Shown here: piece after piece, positions 52,474 to 60,563 of the stretch
How positions within the stretch are numbered: position 1 is the stretch's first letter
How the letters are laid out: each line of letters starts with the position of its first letter
Notes under the pieces: generated by a model
Database searches by the model: none
Seen by the model: the letters and a program-made list of their open reading frames with translations, nothing else
What the model was told of the DNA's origin: nothing
From: Mycobacterium xenopi
GTDB taxonomy: Bacteria; Actinomycetota; Actinomycetes; Mycobacteriales; Mycobacteriaceae
DNA: 64,000 nt
Direction: 5' to 3'
Assembly: GCF_009936235.1 (NCBI RefSeq)
Contig: NZ_AP022314.1
Location: 1,054,001 to 1,118,000 of the forward strand
Program-made: the position numbers and the translations under genes

Positions 52474-53671
52474 ACACCTTGCCACCCTTCATGACGAACC
52501 GCACGTCCTGCGTAACGGTTATGTCTTCCAGAGGATTTCCCGGCACCGCGATGACGTCGGCGAGCAATCCTTCGGCCAGCTGGCCACGATCGACGACGTC
52601 GATGAGCTCCGCGGCGGTGATGGTCGCCGCCCGCAGCACAGCCGCCGGCGGCAAGCCCAGGTTCACCAGTGTGACCAGCTCGTCGGCGTTGCGGCCGTGA
52701 GGAATCGCGGGCGCGTCGGTGCCGACAGCGATCTTGACACCCGCTTCGTAGGCCGCCACCACGGATTTACGTGCCCGGGGAAACATTTCCGCGGCTTTGG
52801 CCTGCAGCTCGGGTGGCGCATGCGAAACGTCCATCGCCTCGGCCAGTCGCCGCGTCGTCACCAGGAAGGTGCCGTGACGCACCATCTCGGCGATAGCCTC
52901 GTCGTCGACCAGAAAACCGTGCTCGATGCAGTCGATCCCTGCTGCCACCGCGTGCTTGACCGCGTCAGCGCCGTGGGTGTGCGCAGCGACCCGTAATCCG
53001 CGCCGGTGCGCCTCGTCGACGATGGCGCGCAACTCCTCATCCGAATAATGTTGGGCCCCAGGCGGACCAGTCAACGACATTACCCCGCCCGAAGCGCAGA
53101 CCTTGATCAGCTGGGCGCCGTGCTTGATCTGGTAACGCACGGCCTTACGGACCTCGTCGACACCGTTGGCGATGCCCTCCTCCACCGTGAGCGGCAGAAC
53201 ACCCGGTGCGAGGGCCTGAAACATCGTCGGGTCCAAGTGTCCGCCGGTCGGCGTGATCGCATGGCCCGCCGGCACCACCCGCGGGCCGTCGATCCAGCCG
53301 GCGTCGATCGCCTTGCCCAAGGCGACATCGAGCAGATAGCCGCCGGTCTTGACGAATAGCCCGAGGTTGCGCACGGTGGTGAAACCGGCGCGCAGCGTGC
53401 GGCGGGCATTCCCGACGGCTCGCAACAGCCGCGTCGGGGGATCGTCTTGGACTTGGGACAGCCCGGGCTGCTCCCCGCGCCCGCCCATCAAGAGGTTGAC
53501 CTCCATGTCCATCAACCCCGGCAGCATGATCTGCTCGCCAAGATCGATGACGTCACCGTCCGCGGAACCGCCCACGCCGACGATCCGCTGCCCGTCGATC
53601 CGCAGGATCCCGGGCCGGACGATCTCGCCGGCGTCGACGTCAAGCAGCCCGGCCGCCTTGAGCGTCAACAC
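52457..53671 (-). CDS. Imidazolonepropionase/prolidase-like amidohydrolase with altered H-x-H motif
   Basis: 404 residues of the amidohydrolase superfamily. The start of the barrel, where H-x-H should bind the first metal, reads LPGLMDMEVNLL, with Glu and Asn in place of both His. Other ligands remain: Lys in QLIKVCASGGV, His in RVAAHTHGAD, His in CIEHGFL and Asp in AVGTDAPAIP. So only one metal site looks possible. Relatives hydrolyse amide or cyclic C-N bonds. It lies between the SnoaL-like gene and the small protein at 53675, in the Rieske operon. The mutation is in an otherwise well-kept protein, so it is probably an established variant and not decay. Confidence 0.86.
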   Translation of the reverse strand: MLTLKAAGLLDVDAGEIVRPGILRIDGQRIVGVGGSADGDVIDLGEQIMLPGLMDMEVNLLMGGRGEQPGLSQVQDDPPTRLLRAVGNARRTLRAGFTTVRNLGLFVKTGGYLLDVALGKAIDAGWIDGPRVVPAGHAITPTGGHLDPTMFQALAPGVLPLTVEEGIANGVDEVRKAVRYQIKHGAQLIKVCASGGVMSLTGPPGAQHYSDEELRAIVDEAHRRGLRVAAHTHGADAVKHAVAAGIDCIEHGFLVDDEAIAEMVRHGTFLVTTRRLAEAMDVSHAPPELQAKAAEMFPRARKSVVAAYEAGVKIAVGTDAPAIPHGRNADELVTLVNLGLPPAAVLRAATITAAELIDVVDRGQLAEGLLADVIAVPGNPLEDITVTQDVRFVMKGGKVYANKN

Positions 53672-53674
53672 TTC

Positions 53675-53998
53675 TCAGATCACCGGCTCCCGAATGCAGT
53701 CGAGGTAGGTGGCGCCGCTGTCGGGCACCTTCGGTTGCTTCCACGCCTCAACTGGGAACGACACAGTGATCAGCGACTGCATCAGATGCATCAGTGTGCG
53801 TGCGTCGTCGGGCAGATCGTCGAGCGGGAACTGGTCGCAGTAGGCGATCACGTCATCCATGCGGGGGAATGCAGCATCGTAGAACGCCTGCATCTCGGCC
53901 ATCGAGGAGGACAGCCGCTTGGCGTAGCGTTCCGGTTCGGTGGCCAGATCCCAAGCCAAAAACGGTTCCAGGTCGGCGAATTCAGCGGGCAGAGCCAT
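53675..53998 (-). CDS. Small protein of unknown function, next to the Rieske oxygenase
   Basis: 107 residues, acidic, no signal peptide or membrane span. It opens MALPAEFADLEPFLAWDLAT, with a helical middle (AEMQAFYDAAFPRMDDVIAY) and an end (VPDSGATYLDCIREPVI). Its start overlaps the Rieske gene by 17 bases, so the two are made together. I recall no family name; it may be an accessory of the oxygenase system. Amphipathic helices suggest it is all-alpha. Confidence 0.75.
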   Translation of the reverse strand: MALPAEFADLEPFLAWDLATEPERYAKRLSSSMAEMQAFYDAAFPRMDDVIAYCDQFPLDDLPDDARTLMHLMQSLITVSFPVEAWKQPKVPDSGATYLDCIREPVI

Positions 53999-55262
53999 TG
54001 TTGCGGTACTCCTTGACGTAGTCTCCGGTCACCTTGTGCAGATGGCGGAGCAAGATTTCTTGGTCACACAGTGGGAATTCGCGAACCACCCGGGTGCCGA
54101 TCATGGTTTGGGTGGCTTCCAGGGTATTGGCATCCTGCAGTGCGTACTCCTTGAACGTCACCGCCGCCAACTCTTGAGCCAGCCGTTCCCGCGCGTTTCT
54201 GGGCGGCACGAAATACAGGCTCGTCTCGAAGATGTGCCTGTCGACGGCGGTCGGCCAGTAGTGATACGTCAGATACCAGCCCGGCGCCCAGATCAGCAGC
54301 ATGAAGTTGGGGAAGAAGTGCCACGAATCGATACCCCACTGGGGGGCTCCGGTCGGATTGACACCGGGAGGCAGCTGATCGAGCTTCTGGATCACCTCTG
54401 GCCGGTCCCACGGGCCGAACAGGCCACTGCGCAACTTGCGGTCCATGGGCTTGACCATCTTCAGGTCGGCCGGCGGTGCCTGACCGCCCCAGGTGGAGAT
54501 CATCGCGTGCGGGCTCGCCAACTCGTAGTAGAGCGCCTCGAACCCGTGCTTCAAGATCTTGGCGGCCTCTTCCTTGGTGTACTGCCCCTGGTGCAGCACG
54601 GGGGCGTGGTAGAACTCGGCGAACGCGTCGATGAAAAGCTTCCAGTTGGCCCCGACCTCGGCTTTGTAGGTATACACCTCGGTCATCTCGTGGAACGGGT
54701 AGCCCTCGATGCCCTTGGCCAGCTGGCCCAAGTACTCCTGCAACGGCTGGGCGTTGGCGTCGAGATTGACGAAGATGAACCCTTCCCACACCTCGCAGCG
54801 CACAGGGACAAGTCCGTACTGGCTCTTGTCGACGTCGAAGAACTCATCCTCTTGCTGGATGAAGGTCAGCTCGCCGTCGAGGCTGTACCGCCAGGCGTGG
54901 TACTTGCAGGTGAATTGCCGGCATGTACCCGAGGTTTCCTCGTGCGGGTAGTCGTTCCACACCAGTTTGTTTCCGCGGTGGCGGCACATGTTGTGGAACG
55001 CCTTGATCGACCCGTCCTTGGTCTTGACCACGATCACCGACATGCCCGGTCCGGCCGAGGGCAGCTCCTTGGTGAAATAGCTGCCGGTGCGCGGTAGCCG
55101 CTCAACCCGGCCGACGTTGAGCCAGGTCCGCTTGAAGATCGCCTCGCGTTCGGCTTCGAAGAATGCCGGGTCGATGGAGTCGGTGTAGTCGACGGGTGCG
55201 GTGCCCAGTCCCGGGTAGTTTTCCGTCCAGCTTCCCGCAGCCGGTTTGGGGAAGTGTGCCAC
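53982..55262 (-). CDS. Rieske non-heme iron ring-hydroxylating oxygenase, alpha subunit
   Basis: 426 residues from GTG 55262 behind GAAAGG. The Rieske cluster ligands are C93 and H95 (NMCRHRGN) and C119 and H122 (CKYHAW); the mononuclear iron motif is D212, H219 and H224 (DAFAEFYHAPVLH) in the C-terminal SRPBCC-type domain. It hydroxylates or dihydroxylates a hydrophobic ring using electrons from a reductase that is not in this window. The spacing between the two Rieske pairs (23 residues) is longer than usual. It is the second gene of a minus-strand operon that begins with the carboxymuconolactone-decarboxylase-like gene. Confidence 0.92.
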   Translation of the reverse strand: MAHFPKPAAGSWTENYPGLGTAPVDYTDSIDPAFFEAEREAIFKRTWLNVGRVERLPRTGSYFTKELPSAGPGMSVIVVKTKDGSIKAFHNMCRHRGNKLVWNDYPHEETSGTCRQFTCKYHAWRYSLDGELTFIQQEDEFFDVDKSQYGLVPVRCEVWEGFIFVNLDANAQPLQEYLGQLAKGIEGYPFHEMTEVYTYKAEVGANWKLFIDAFAEFYHAPVLHQGQYTKEEAAKILKHGFEALYYELASPHAMISTWGGQAPPADLKMVKPMDRKLRSGLFGPWDRPEVIQKLDQLPPGVNPTGAPQWGIDSWHFFPNFMLLIWAPGWYLTYHYWPTAVDRHIFETSLYFVPPRNARERLAQELAAVTFKEYALQDANTLEATQTMIGTRVVREFPLCDQEILLRHLHKVTGDYVKEYRNNGSAR

Positions 55263-55267
55263 GGTAG

Positions 55268-55798
55268 TTACCTTTCTTGCTCCACTTCGACGCCAAAGGT
55301 GTTCAGGGCCATCGCCAGTGCGGTGTAGCCGCCGATCGTGAAAATCAAGTCCATCCGCTGCCGCTCGTCGAGCCGCTCGCACAGCGTGGCCCAGGTCGAA
55401 TCGGACAAGTTGGTTTTCTCGTCGAGTTCATCGACAGCCACCAGCACCGCCCGGTCGAACTCGTCGGGTGCCGCGCCGGAGCGCGCCGCAGCGATGTCGG
55501 CATCCGACAAACCCGCCCGCTTGCCGAGCGCCACGTGGTGGGACCACTCGTAGGCGCAGCCACGCCGGTGCGCGACCCGCAAGATGACCTGCTCTCGGAC
55601 CCGTGGCGGCAGCGTCGACCTGGTCAGCAGATACCCGCCGAATCGAAGGAACGCGCTCGCCAGTTCCGGGTGGCGGGCCAGTGTGGCCAAGAGGTTGCCG
55701 GCGTCGCGCGGATTGCGCCGCTCCGCCGGCAGCATGTCGGCGAGCGAGCGCTGCACAGTTTCGTCCCACTGGTCCGCTGGCAGCGGTTCCAGGCGCAT
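55268..55798 (-). CDS. Carboxymuconolactone decarboxylase / AhpD-like protein
   Basis: 176 residues. The family core is VREQVILRVAHRRGCAYEWS, followed by HHVALGKRAG, with C81, E84 and H87/H88. The second catalytic Cys of AhpD is replaced (CAYEW in place of C-x-x-C), so it is more like the decarboxylase or CMD-domain hydrolase group than a peroxidase. It is first gene of the minus operon, 24 bases downstream of the perfect GAGAAT palindrome at 55822-55836, and five bases before the Rieske oxygenase, suggesting that it acts on a ring-opened or lactone product in the same pathway. Confidence 0.87.
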   Translation of the reverse strand: MRLEPLPADQWDETVQRSLADMLPAERRNPRDAGNLLATLARHPELASAFLRFGGYLLTRSTLPPRVREQVILRVAHRRGCAYEWSHHVALGKRAGLSDADIAAARSGAAPDEFDRAVLVAVDELDEKTNLSDSTWATLCERLDERQRMDLIFTIGGYTALAMALNTFGVEVEQER

Positions 55799-55821
55799 CC
55801 AGCTGTCCCCTCTCAGATACA

Positions 55822-55836
55822 GAGAATCAGATTCTC
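55822..55836. promoter_or_regulatory. Perfect GAGAATC-A-GATTCTC palindrome upstream of the Rieske operon
   Basis: GAGAAT-CAG-ATTCTC, 15 bp, lies 24 bases from the start of the minus operon. It shares half-sites and spacing with the copies at 49880-49894 and 49027-49043, so the TetR at 49083 is the likely ligand-responsive repressor of this operon. Confidence 0.8.
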
Positions 55837-55963
55837 ATTTCTAACTAATAGACTTGCATGATTCGATGGCTTGGTCAATCCCGGCTTCGACGTGGAACTT
55901 CACCGACTCCGAATACCCGCACACCACGGCGGAGGCCGGGCGGTATGGCCTGGCAGATGTTGA

Positions 55964-55980
55964 TTCTCGTCCTACGAGAA
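55964..55980. promoter_or_regulatory. TTCTCGT-CCT-ACGAGAA palindrome upstream of the plus operon
   Basis: A perfect 7+3+7 inverted repeat, 74 bases before the ATG at 56055. Its half-sites contain TTCTC and GAGAA but in reversed order relative to the GAGAAT palindromes, so it may bind the same TetR in an everted form or a different regulator. It is the only strong palindrome seen in front of the 56-63.6 kb operon. Confidence 0.6.
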
Positions 55981-56054
55981 GATAGTTTTCAAAGGTAGTG
56001 AACCACAGCGGAAGCTCGGCGCAGCGGGCCCGAGGGCGATCGGAAGGAACGGCG

Positions 56055-57338
56055 ATGAACAAAGACGACATGATCCTGATCAGCGTCGATGACCACACGG
56101 TCGAACCGCCGGACATGTTCAAAAACCATCTGCCGAAGAAATATCTCGACGACGCCCCCCGGCTGGTGCACAACCCGGACGGCTCGGACACCTGGCAGTT
56201 CCGCGACACGGTGATCCCCAACGTGGCGCTCAACGCGGTAGCCGGCCGACCCAAGGAGGAGTACGGGCTGGAACCGCAGGGCCTGGATGAGATCCGGCCG
56301 GGCTGTTACAACGTCGACGAGCGCGTCAAGGACATGAACGCCGGCGGCATCCTCGGTTCGATTTGCTTCCCGTCGTTCCCCGGTTTTGCCGGGCGGCTGT
56401 TCGCCACCGACGATCCGGACTTCTCGGTGGCGCTGGTGCAGGCCTACAACGACTGGCACATCGACGAGTGGTGCGGGGCGTACCCGGCCCGGTTCATCCC
56501 GATGGCGCTGCCGGTGATCTGGGACGCCGAAAAGTGCGCCGCCGAGGTGCGGCGGGTGTCCAAGAAAGGTGTACACGCGCTGACCTTCACCGAAAACCCG
56601 GCGGCCATGGGATATCCCAGCTTCCACGATCCATACTGGGACCCGCTGTGGAAGGCGTTGTGTGACACCAACACCGTGATGAATGTGCACATCGGGTCGT
56701 CGGGCAAGCTGGCGATCACCGCGCCCGACGCGCCGATGGACGTGATGATCACCCTGCAGCCGATGAACATCGTCCAGGCGGCTGCCGATTTGCTGTGGTC
56801 GCGGCCGATCAAGGAATACCCGGACCTCAAGATCGCGCTGTCGGAGGGCGGCACCGGGTGGATTCCCTACTTCCTGGAGCGGGTGGACCGCACCTATGAG
56901 ATGCATTCGACGTGGACGCATCAGGACTTCGGGGGAAAGCTGCCGTCGGAGGTGTTCCGCGAGCACTTTTTGACCTGCTTCATCAGCGACCCGGTGGGTG
57001 TGACGCTGCGGCACATGATCGGCATCGACAACATCGCCTGGGAGGCCGACTACCCCCACAGCGACTCGATGTGGCCCGGTGCGCCCGAGGAGCTGTGGAA
57101 CGTGCTGAGCGCCAACAACGTTCCCGACGACGAGATCAACAAGATCACCCACGAGAACGCGATGCGCTGGTATTCGTTCGACCCGTTCGCCCACATTTCC
57201 CGCGAGCAGGCCACGGTCGGCGCGCTGCGGAAAGCCGCCGAGGGCCACGACGTGTCCATCCGGGCGCTCAGCCATCACAAGGCCGGCGAGCGGGGCGGCA
57301 ACGCCCTGATGGAAGCGGCGCAGGCGACGAGCAGCTAG
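56055..57338 (+). CDS. Amidohydrolase-2 family metal-dependent hydrolase
   Basis: 427 residues from ATG 56055 behind GGAAGGA. PF04909 features: SVDDHTVEPPDMF (the D-D-H motif) near residue 12, NVHIGSSGK near 215, LSEGGTGWIPYFLERV near 265 and WEADYPHSDSMWP near 335. It is the same branch as the protein at 7481. Members include enzymes that hydrolyse or decarboxylate ring-derived acids. It is first gene of the right-hand operon of this divergent pair and is followed by acyl-CoA dehydrogenase, SDR and CoA-transferase genes, so it may supply the acid that is later activated. Confidence 0.89.
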   Translation: MNKDDMILISVDDHTVEPPDMFKNHLPKKYLDDAPRLVHNPDGSDTWQFRDTVIPNVALNAVAGRPKEEYGLEPQGLDEIRPGCYNVDERVKDMNAGGILGSICFPSFPGFAGRLFATDDPDFSVALVQAYNDWHIDEWCGAYPARFIPMALPVIWDAEKCAAEVRRVSKKGVHALTFTENPAAMGYPSFHDPYWDPLWKALCDTNTVMNVHIGSSGKLAITAPDAPMDVMITLQPMNIVQAAADLLWSRPIKEYPDLKIALSEGGTGWIPYFLERVDRTYEMHSTWTHQDFGGKLPSEVFREHFLTCFISDPVGVTLRHMIGIDNIAWEADYPHSDSMWPGAPEELWNVLSANNVPDDEINKITHENAMRWYSFDPFAHISREQATVGALRKAAEGHDVSIRALSHHKAGERGGNALMEAAQATSS

Positions 57339-57388
57339 GCGGGGCCGTCCGGGCCCGGGCTGCCCGCGGTGTGACGAAGGGGAGCGAT

Positions 57389-58582
57389 GTGCCCAGTGGC
57401 GGAATGAATTTCGAACTAACCGACGATCAACAGCTGATCCGACGCTCGGTGGCTGAGCTCGCTCAGAAGTTCGACGACCACTACTGGATGGAAAAAGACC
57501 AAGCGCACGAATTCCCGACCGAGTTCTACCGGGCCATCGCCGACGGCGGCTGGCTCGGAATGACTATCCCGGTCGAGTACGGCGGTCATGGCCTCGGGAT
57601 CACCGAAGCCACGCTGCTGGCCGAAGAGGTCGCAAAATCCGGGGGCGGGATGAACGCCGCCAGCGCAATCCACTTGTCGATCTTCGGTATGCAACCGGTG
57701 GTGGTGCACGGGTCCGAGGAACTCAAGCGCCGCACGTTGCCCCGGGTTGCCACCGGCGATCTGCACGTCTGCTTCGGAGTGACCGAACCGGGTGCGGGGC
57801 TGGACACGTCGCGCATCACCACATTTGCCAAGCGCGCCGGGGATCACTACGTGGTCAACGGCCGCAAGGTGTGGATCTCCAAGGCGATGGAATCGGAGAA
57901 GATTCTGCTGCTCACCCGCACCGAGGCGCACGACGATCTAGCAAGACGGGGCGCCAAGAAGACCGACGGGATGACCCTGTTCCTCACCGACCTCGACCGT
58001 GGCCGGATCGACATCCGGCCCATCCCCAAGATGGGCCGCAACGCCGTCTCGTCCAACGAGTTGTTCATCGACAACCTCGAGGTCCCAGTCGAAGACCGAG
58101 TCGGCGAGGAAGGCAAGGGATTTCAGTACATCCTCGACGGCTTGAACCCCGAACGGATGCTCATCGCCGCCGAAGCGCTCGGTATCGGCCGCGTGGCGCT
58201 GGACAAGGCGGTCAAGTACGCCAATGAGCGTGAGGTCTTCGGGCGTCCGATCGGCATGAACCAGGGCATTCAGTTTCCGCTAGCCGACTCGCTTGCCCGC
58301 CTAGACGCTGCCGAATTGATGTTGCGCAAGGCCACTTGGCTCTACGACAACGGCAAGCCCTGCGGCCGCGAAGCCAATACCGCCAAATACCTTTGCGCCG
58401 ACGCGGGATTCACTGCTGCCGACCGGGCACTGCAAACCCACGGCGGTATGGGTTATGCCGAGGAATACAACGTGGCCCGCTACTTCCGTGAGGCCCGACT
58501 GATGAAGATCGCGCCGATTAGTCAAGAGATGATTCTGAACTATCTGGGCTCGCATACCTTGAAACTGCCGAGGAGTTATTGA
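57389..58582 (+). CDS. Acyl-CoA dehydrogenase (FadE)
   Basis: 397 residues from the GTG at 57389 behind AAGGGGAG; an ATG five codons later is a weaker alternative. N-terminal helices (TDDQQLIRRSVAELAQKFDD), FAD/substrate segment HVCFGVTEPGAGLDTSRI near 130, then VNGRKVWISKAMES, and a C-terminal domain with ALQTHGGMGYAEEYNVARYF. The motif EYNVARYFREARLMKIAPIS matches the C-terminal FAD-binding end. It introduces the alpha,beta double bond into an acyl-CoA. It overlaps the next SDR by one base. Together with the FadE at 62502 it gives the operon two dehydrogenases. Confidence 0.92.
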   Translation: MPSGGMNFELTDDQQLIRRSVAELAQKFDDHYWMEKDQAHEFPTEFYRAIADGGWLGMTIPVEYGGHGLGITEATLLAEEVAKSGGGMNAASAIHLSIFGMQPVVVHGSEELKRRTLPRVATGDLHVCFGVTEPGAGLDTSRITTFAKRAGDHYVVNGRKVWISKAMESEKILLLTRTEAHDDLARRGAKKTDGMTLFLTDLDRGRIDIRPIPKMGRNAVSSNELFIDNLEVPVEDRVGEEGKGFQYILDGLNPERMLIAAEALGIGRVALDKAVKYANEREVFGRPIGMNQGIQFPLADSLARLDAAELMLRKATWLYDNGKPCGREANTAKYLCADAGFTAADRALQTHGGMGYAEEYNVARYFREARLMKIAPISQEMILNYLGSHTLKLPRSY

Positions 58583-59343
58583 TGGCCAACCCGTTGTTCG
58601 ATCTCACCGGGAGATCGGCGATGGTCACCGGAGCGGGCAGCGGCATCGGTGCCGCGGTGGCCGAGGCGCTGGCGGCCGCCGGTGCTGCGGTCCTGGTAAC
58701 CGATGTAAACGTCGACGCAGCTTCCGCTGTGGCCGAACGCATTTGCGCCCACGGCGGCAAAGCCGACAGCGCAGTGCTCGACGTCCGCGACCGAGCAGAC
58801 GCGGAGGCGGCTGCTGCACGCGCCGCCGGCCTCACCGAAGGAGTGCTGCACATCCTGGTCAACAACGCCGGGGTGACCGCACCGGCGATGTTTCCTGACC
58901 TGACCGACGACACCTTCCGCCAGCTGTTCGACGTGCACGTGATGGGGGCGTTTCATTGCACGCAGGCTGCATTGGACTTCCTGCCGACCGACGGCACCGG
59001 TCGCATCATCAACGTGACCTCGTCGGCAGGCATCACCGGCACACTGGGCCAGGTGAACTATTCGGCGGCCAAGGCGGGGATCATCGGATTCACCAAGTCG
59101 CTGGCTCGTGAGTTGGCGCGCAAAAACGTCCTGGTCAATGCGCTGGCCCCGCTCGCGGCGACGCCGATGACCGAGACAATTCGTACCAACGAGAAATTTG
59201 CGGCCACGATGATGGCCCGGATACCGCTGCGCCGCTGGGCCGAGCCGGCAGAGATCGCCGGGGCGTTCGTTTTTCTCGCCTCTGATGCCGCTTCGTACAT
59301 CACCGGGCAAGTGCTTCCGGTGGACGGCGGCATGGTGATGTGA
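58582..59343 (+). CDS. SDR-family oxidoreductase (FabG-like)
   Basis: 253 residues from ATG 58582 sharing a base with the fadE stop. Motifs: TGAGSGIG at about 15-22, NNAGV near 93, Ser in NVTSSAG, Tyr/Lys in NYSAAKAG, and the FabG-like end ITGQVLPVDGGMVM. It likely oxidises the 3-hydroxyacyl-CoA made by the hydratase at 60553, the third step of a beta-oxidation round. Coupled (TGATG) to the CoA-transferase that follows. Confidence 0.91.
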   Translation: MANPLFDLTGRSAMVTGAGSGIGAAVAEALAAAGAAVLVTDVNVDAASAVAERICAHGGKADSAVLDVRDRADAEAAAARAAGLTEGVLHILVNNAGVTAPAMFPDLTDDTFRQLFDVHVMGAFHCTQAALDFLPTDGTGRIINVTSSAGITGTLGQVNYSAAKAGIIGFTKSLARELARKNVLVNALAPLAATPMTETIRTNEKFAATMMARIPLRRWAEPAEIAGAFVFLASDAASYITGQVLPVDGGMVM

Positions 59344-60563
59344 TGCCGCAAAAGCGCGCGCCGCTGGCCGGCATCACTGTAATCGCGCTGGAGCAGGCGG
59401 TATCCGCCCCTTTCTGCACACGGGTGCTCGCCGATTTCGGCGCCAGGGTCATCAAGGTCGAGAACCCCAAAGGGGGAGATTTCGCTCGGCACTACGATGA
59501 TGTAGTCAAAGGTCTTGGGGCACATTTCGTTTGGGCTAACCGCGGCAAGGAGTCGGTCACGCTGGATCTCAAAGCACCGGCTGGGCTGGATGTCTTGCAC
59601 CGCTTACTCGAGCGAGCCGACGTGCTGGTGTCCAACCTGGCGCCGGGTTCCACGGCCCGGCTGGGGATCTCGCCGGCGGACCTGGCGGTGCGGCATCCGA
59701 AGGTTATCGCCGTCGAGATCGACGGTTACGGCTCGGGTGGTCCGTTCTCGCACAAGCGCGCCTACGACCTTTTGGCACAAGCCGAATCCGGTGCCTGCGC
59801 CGTTACCGGTTATCCCGGCGCGCCTGCCAAGCCGGGGCCGCCGATAGCCGACATCAGCACCGGGTTGTATTCGGCGTTGTCGATTGTGGCCCTGCTGTAT
59901 TCGCGAGACCGCGGCGACAATGGTGACGGCGCGGGTAGAGCGGTCAGCGTCAGCCTGTTTGACACCATGACCGATTTGATGGGCTACCCGCTCACCTACA
60001 CCCAGCATTCCGGTGTCGACCAGGAGCCGTTGGGCATGAGCTCGCCGGCAGTGGCACCTTACGGGGCCTACCGTACCGCCGACGGCCACACTGTGGTGTT
60101 GGGTACAACGAATGATCAAGAGTGGCAACGACTGTCGCGAGAAATCTTGCAGCGGCCCGATCTCGCCGACGACGTGCGTTTCGCCAGCAATGCCGGCCGG
60201 GTCGCCAACCGTGAGCTCTTGGACGACTTGATCGGGCAGTGGTGCGCCCAGCATGACCTCGAACATGTGCAAAAGACGGCGGATGCCGCCGGCATCGGCA
60301 ACGCCCGCTACAACCTGCCCAGTGAGGTGCTGGCGCATCCGCAGCTGAGCGCGCGCGACCGCTGGCGTCAGGTGGACACGCCGGCCGGACCGATCCCCGC
60401 GCTGCTGCCGCCCCCGGTGATTTCCGGTTACCAGCCACCCATGGGGGCGGTGCCGGGGCTCGGCCAGCACACCGATTCGGTGCTCGCCGATTTTGGGCTG
60501 ACAAACGAGGAGATCAGCGTGCTGCGGCAACAGGGTGTTATCGGGCCGGCCTATGCGGGATGA
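59343..60563 (+). CDS. CaiB/BaiF (type III) CoA-transferase
   Basis: 406 residues, single-domain length. VSVSLFDTMTDLMGYP contains the catalytic Asp (F-D-T), and the N-terminal segment ITVIALEQAVSAPFCTRVLA with RVIKVENPKGGDFAR binds CoA. It activates a carboxylic acid by taking CoA from another thioester, avoiding ATP use. It starts at ATG 59343, overlaps the SDR stop and overlaps the enoyl-CoA hydratase gene by 11 bases. Unlike the protein at 12151 it is not fused. Confidence 0.92.
   Translation: MPQKRAPLAGITVIALEQAVSAPFCTRVLADFGARVIKVENPKGGDFARHYDDVVKGLGAHFVWANRGKESVTLDLKAPAGLDVLHRLLERADVLVSNLAPGSTARLGISPADLAVRHPKVIAVEIDGYGSGGPFSHKRAYDLLAQAESGACAVTGYPGAPAKPGPPIADISTGLYSALSIVALLYSRDRGDNGDGAGRAVSVSLFDTMTDLMGYPLTYTQHSGVDQEPLGMSSPAVAPYGAYRTADGHTVVLGTTNDQEWQRLSREILQRPDLADDVRFASNAGRVANRELLDDLIGQWCAQHDLEHVQKTADAAGIGNARYNLPSEVLAHPQLSARDRWRQVDTPAGPIPALLPPPVISGYQPPMGAVPGLGQHTDSVLADFGLTNEEISVLRQQGVIGPAYAG

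Noticed and set aside
53940..55097. Plus-strand 385-codon frame over the Rieske oxygenase
   Set aside because: Antisense shadow of a gene with complete Rieske and iron motifs.
55989..57278. Minus-strand 429-codon frame over the amidohydrolase at 56055
   Set aside because: Antisense shadow; product is His/Arg/Val-rich with no domain, and its start would face into the next gene.
57339..57388. GC-rich inverted sequence after the amidohydrolase as a terminator
   Set aside because: The GGGCCCGGGC stretch can fold, but there is no T-run and the genes on both sides appear co-transcribed.
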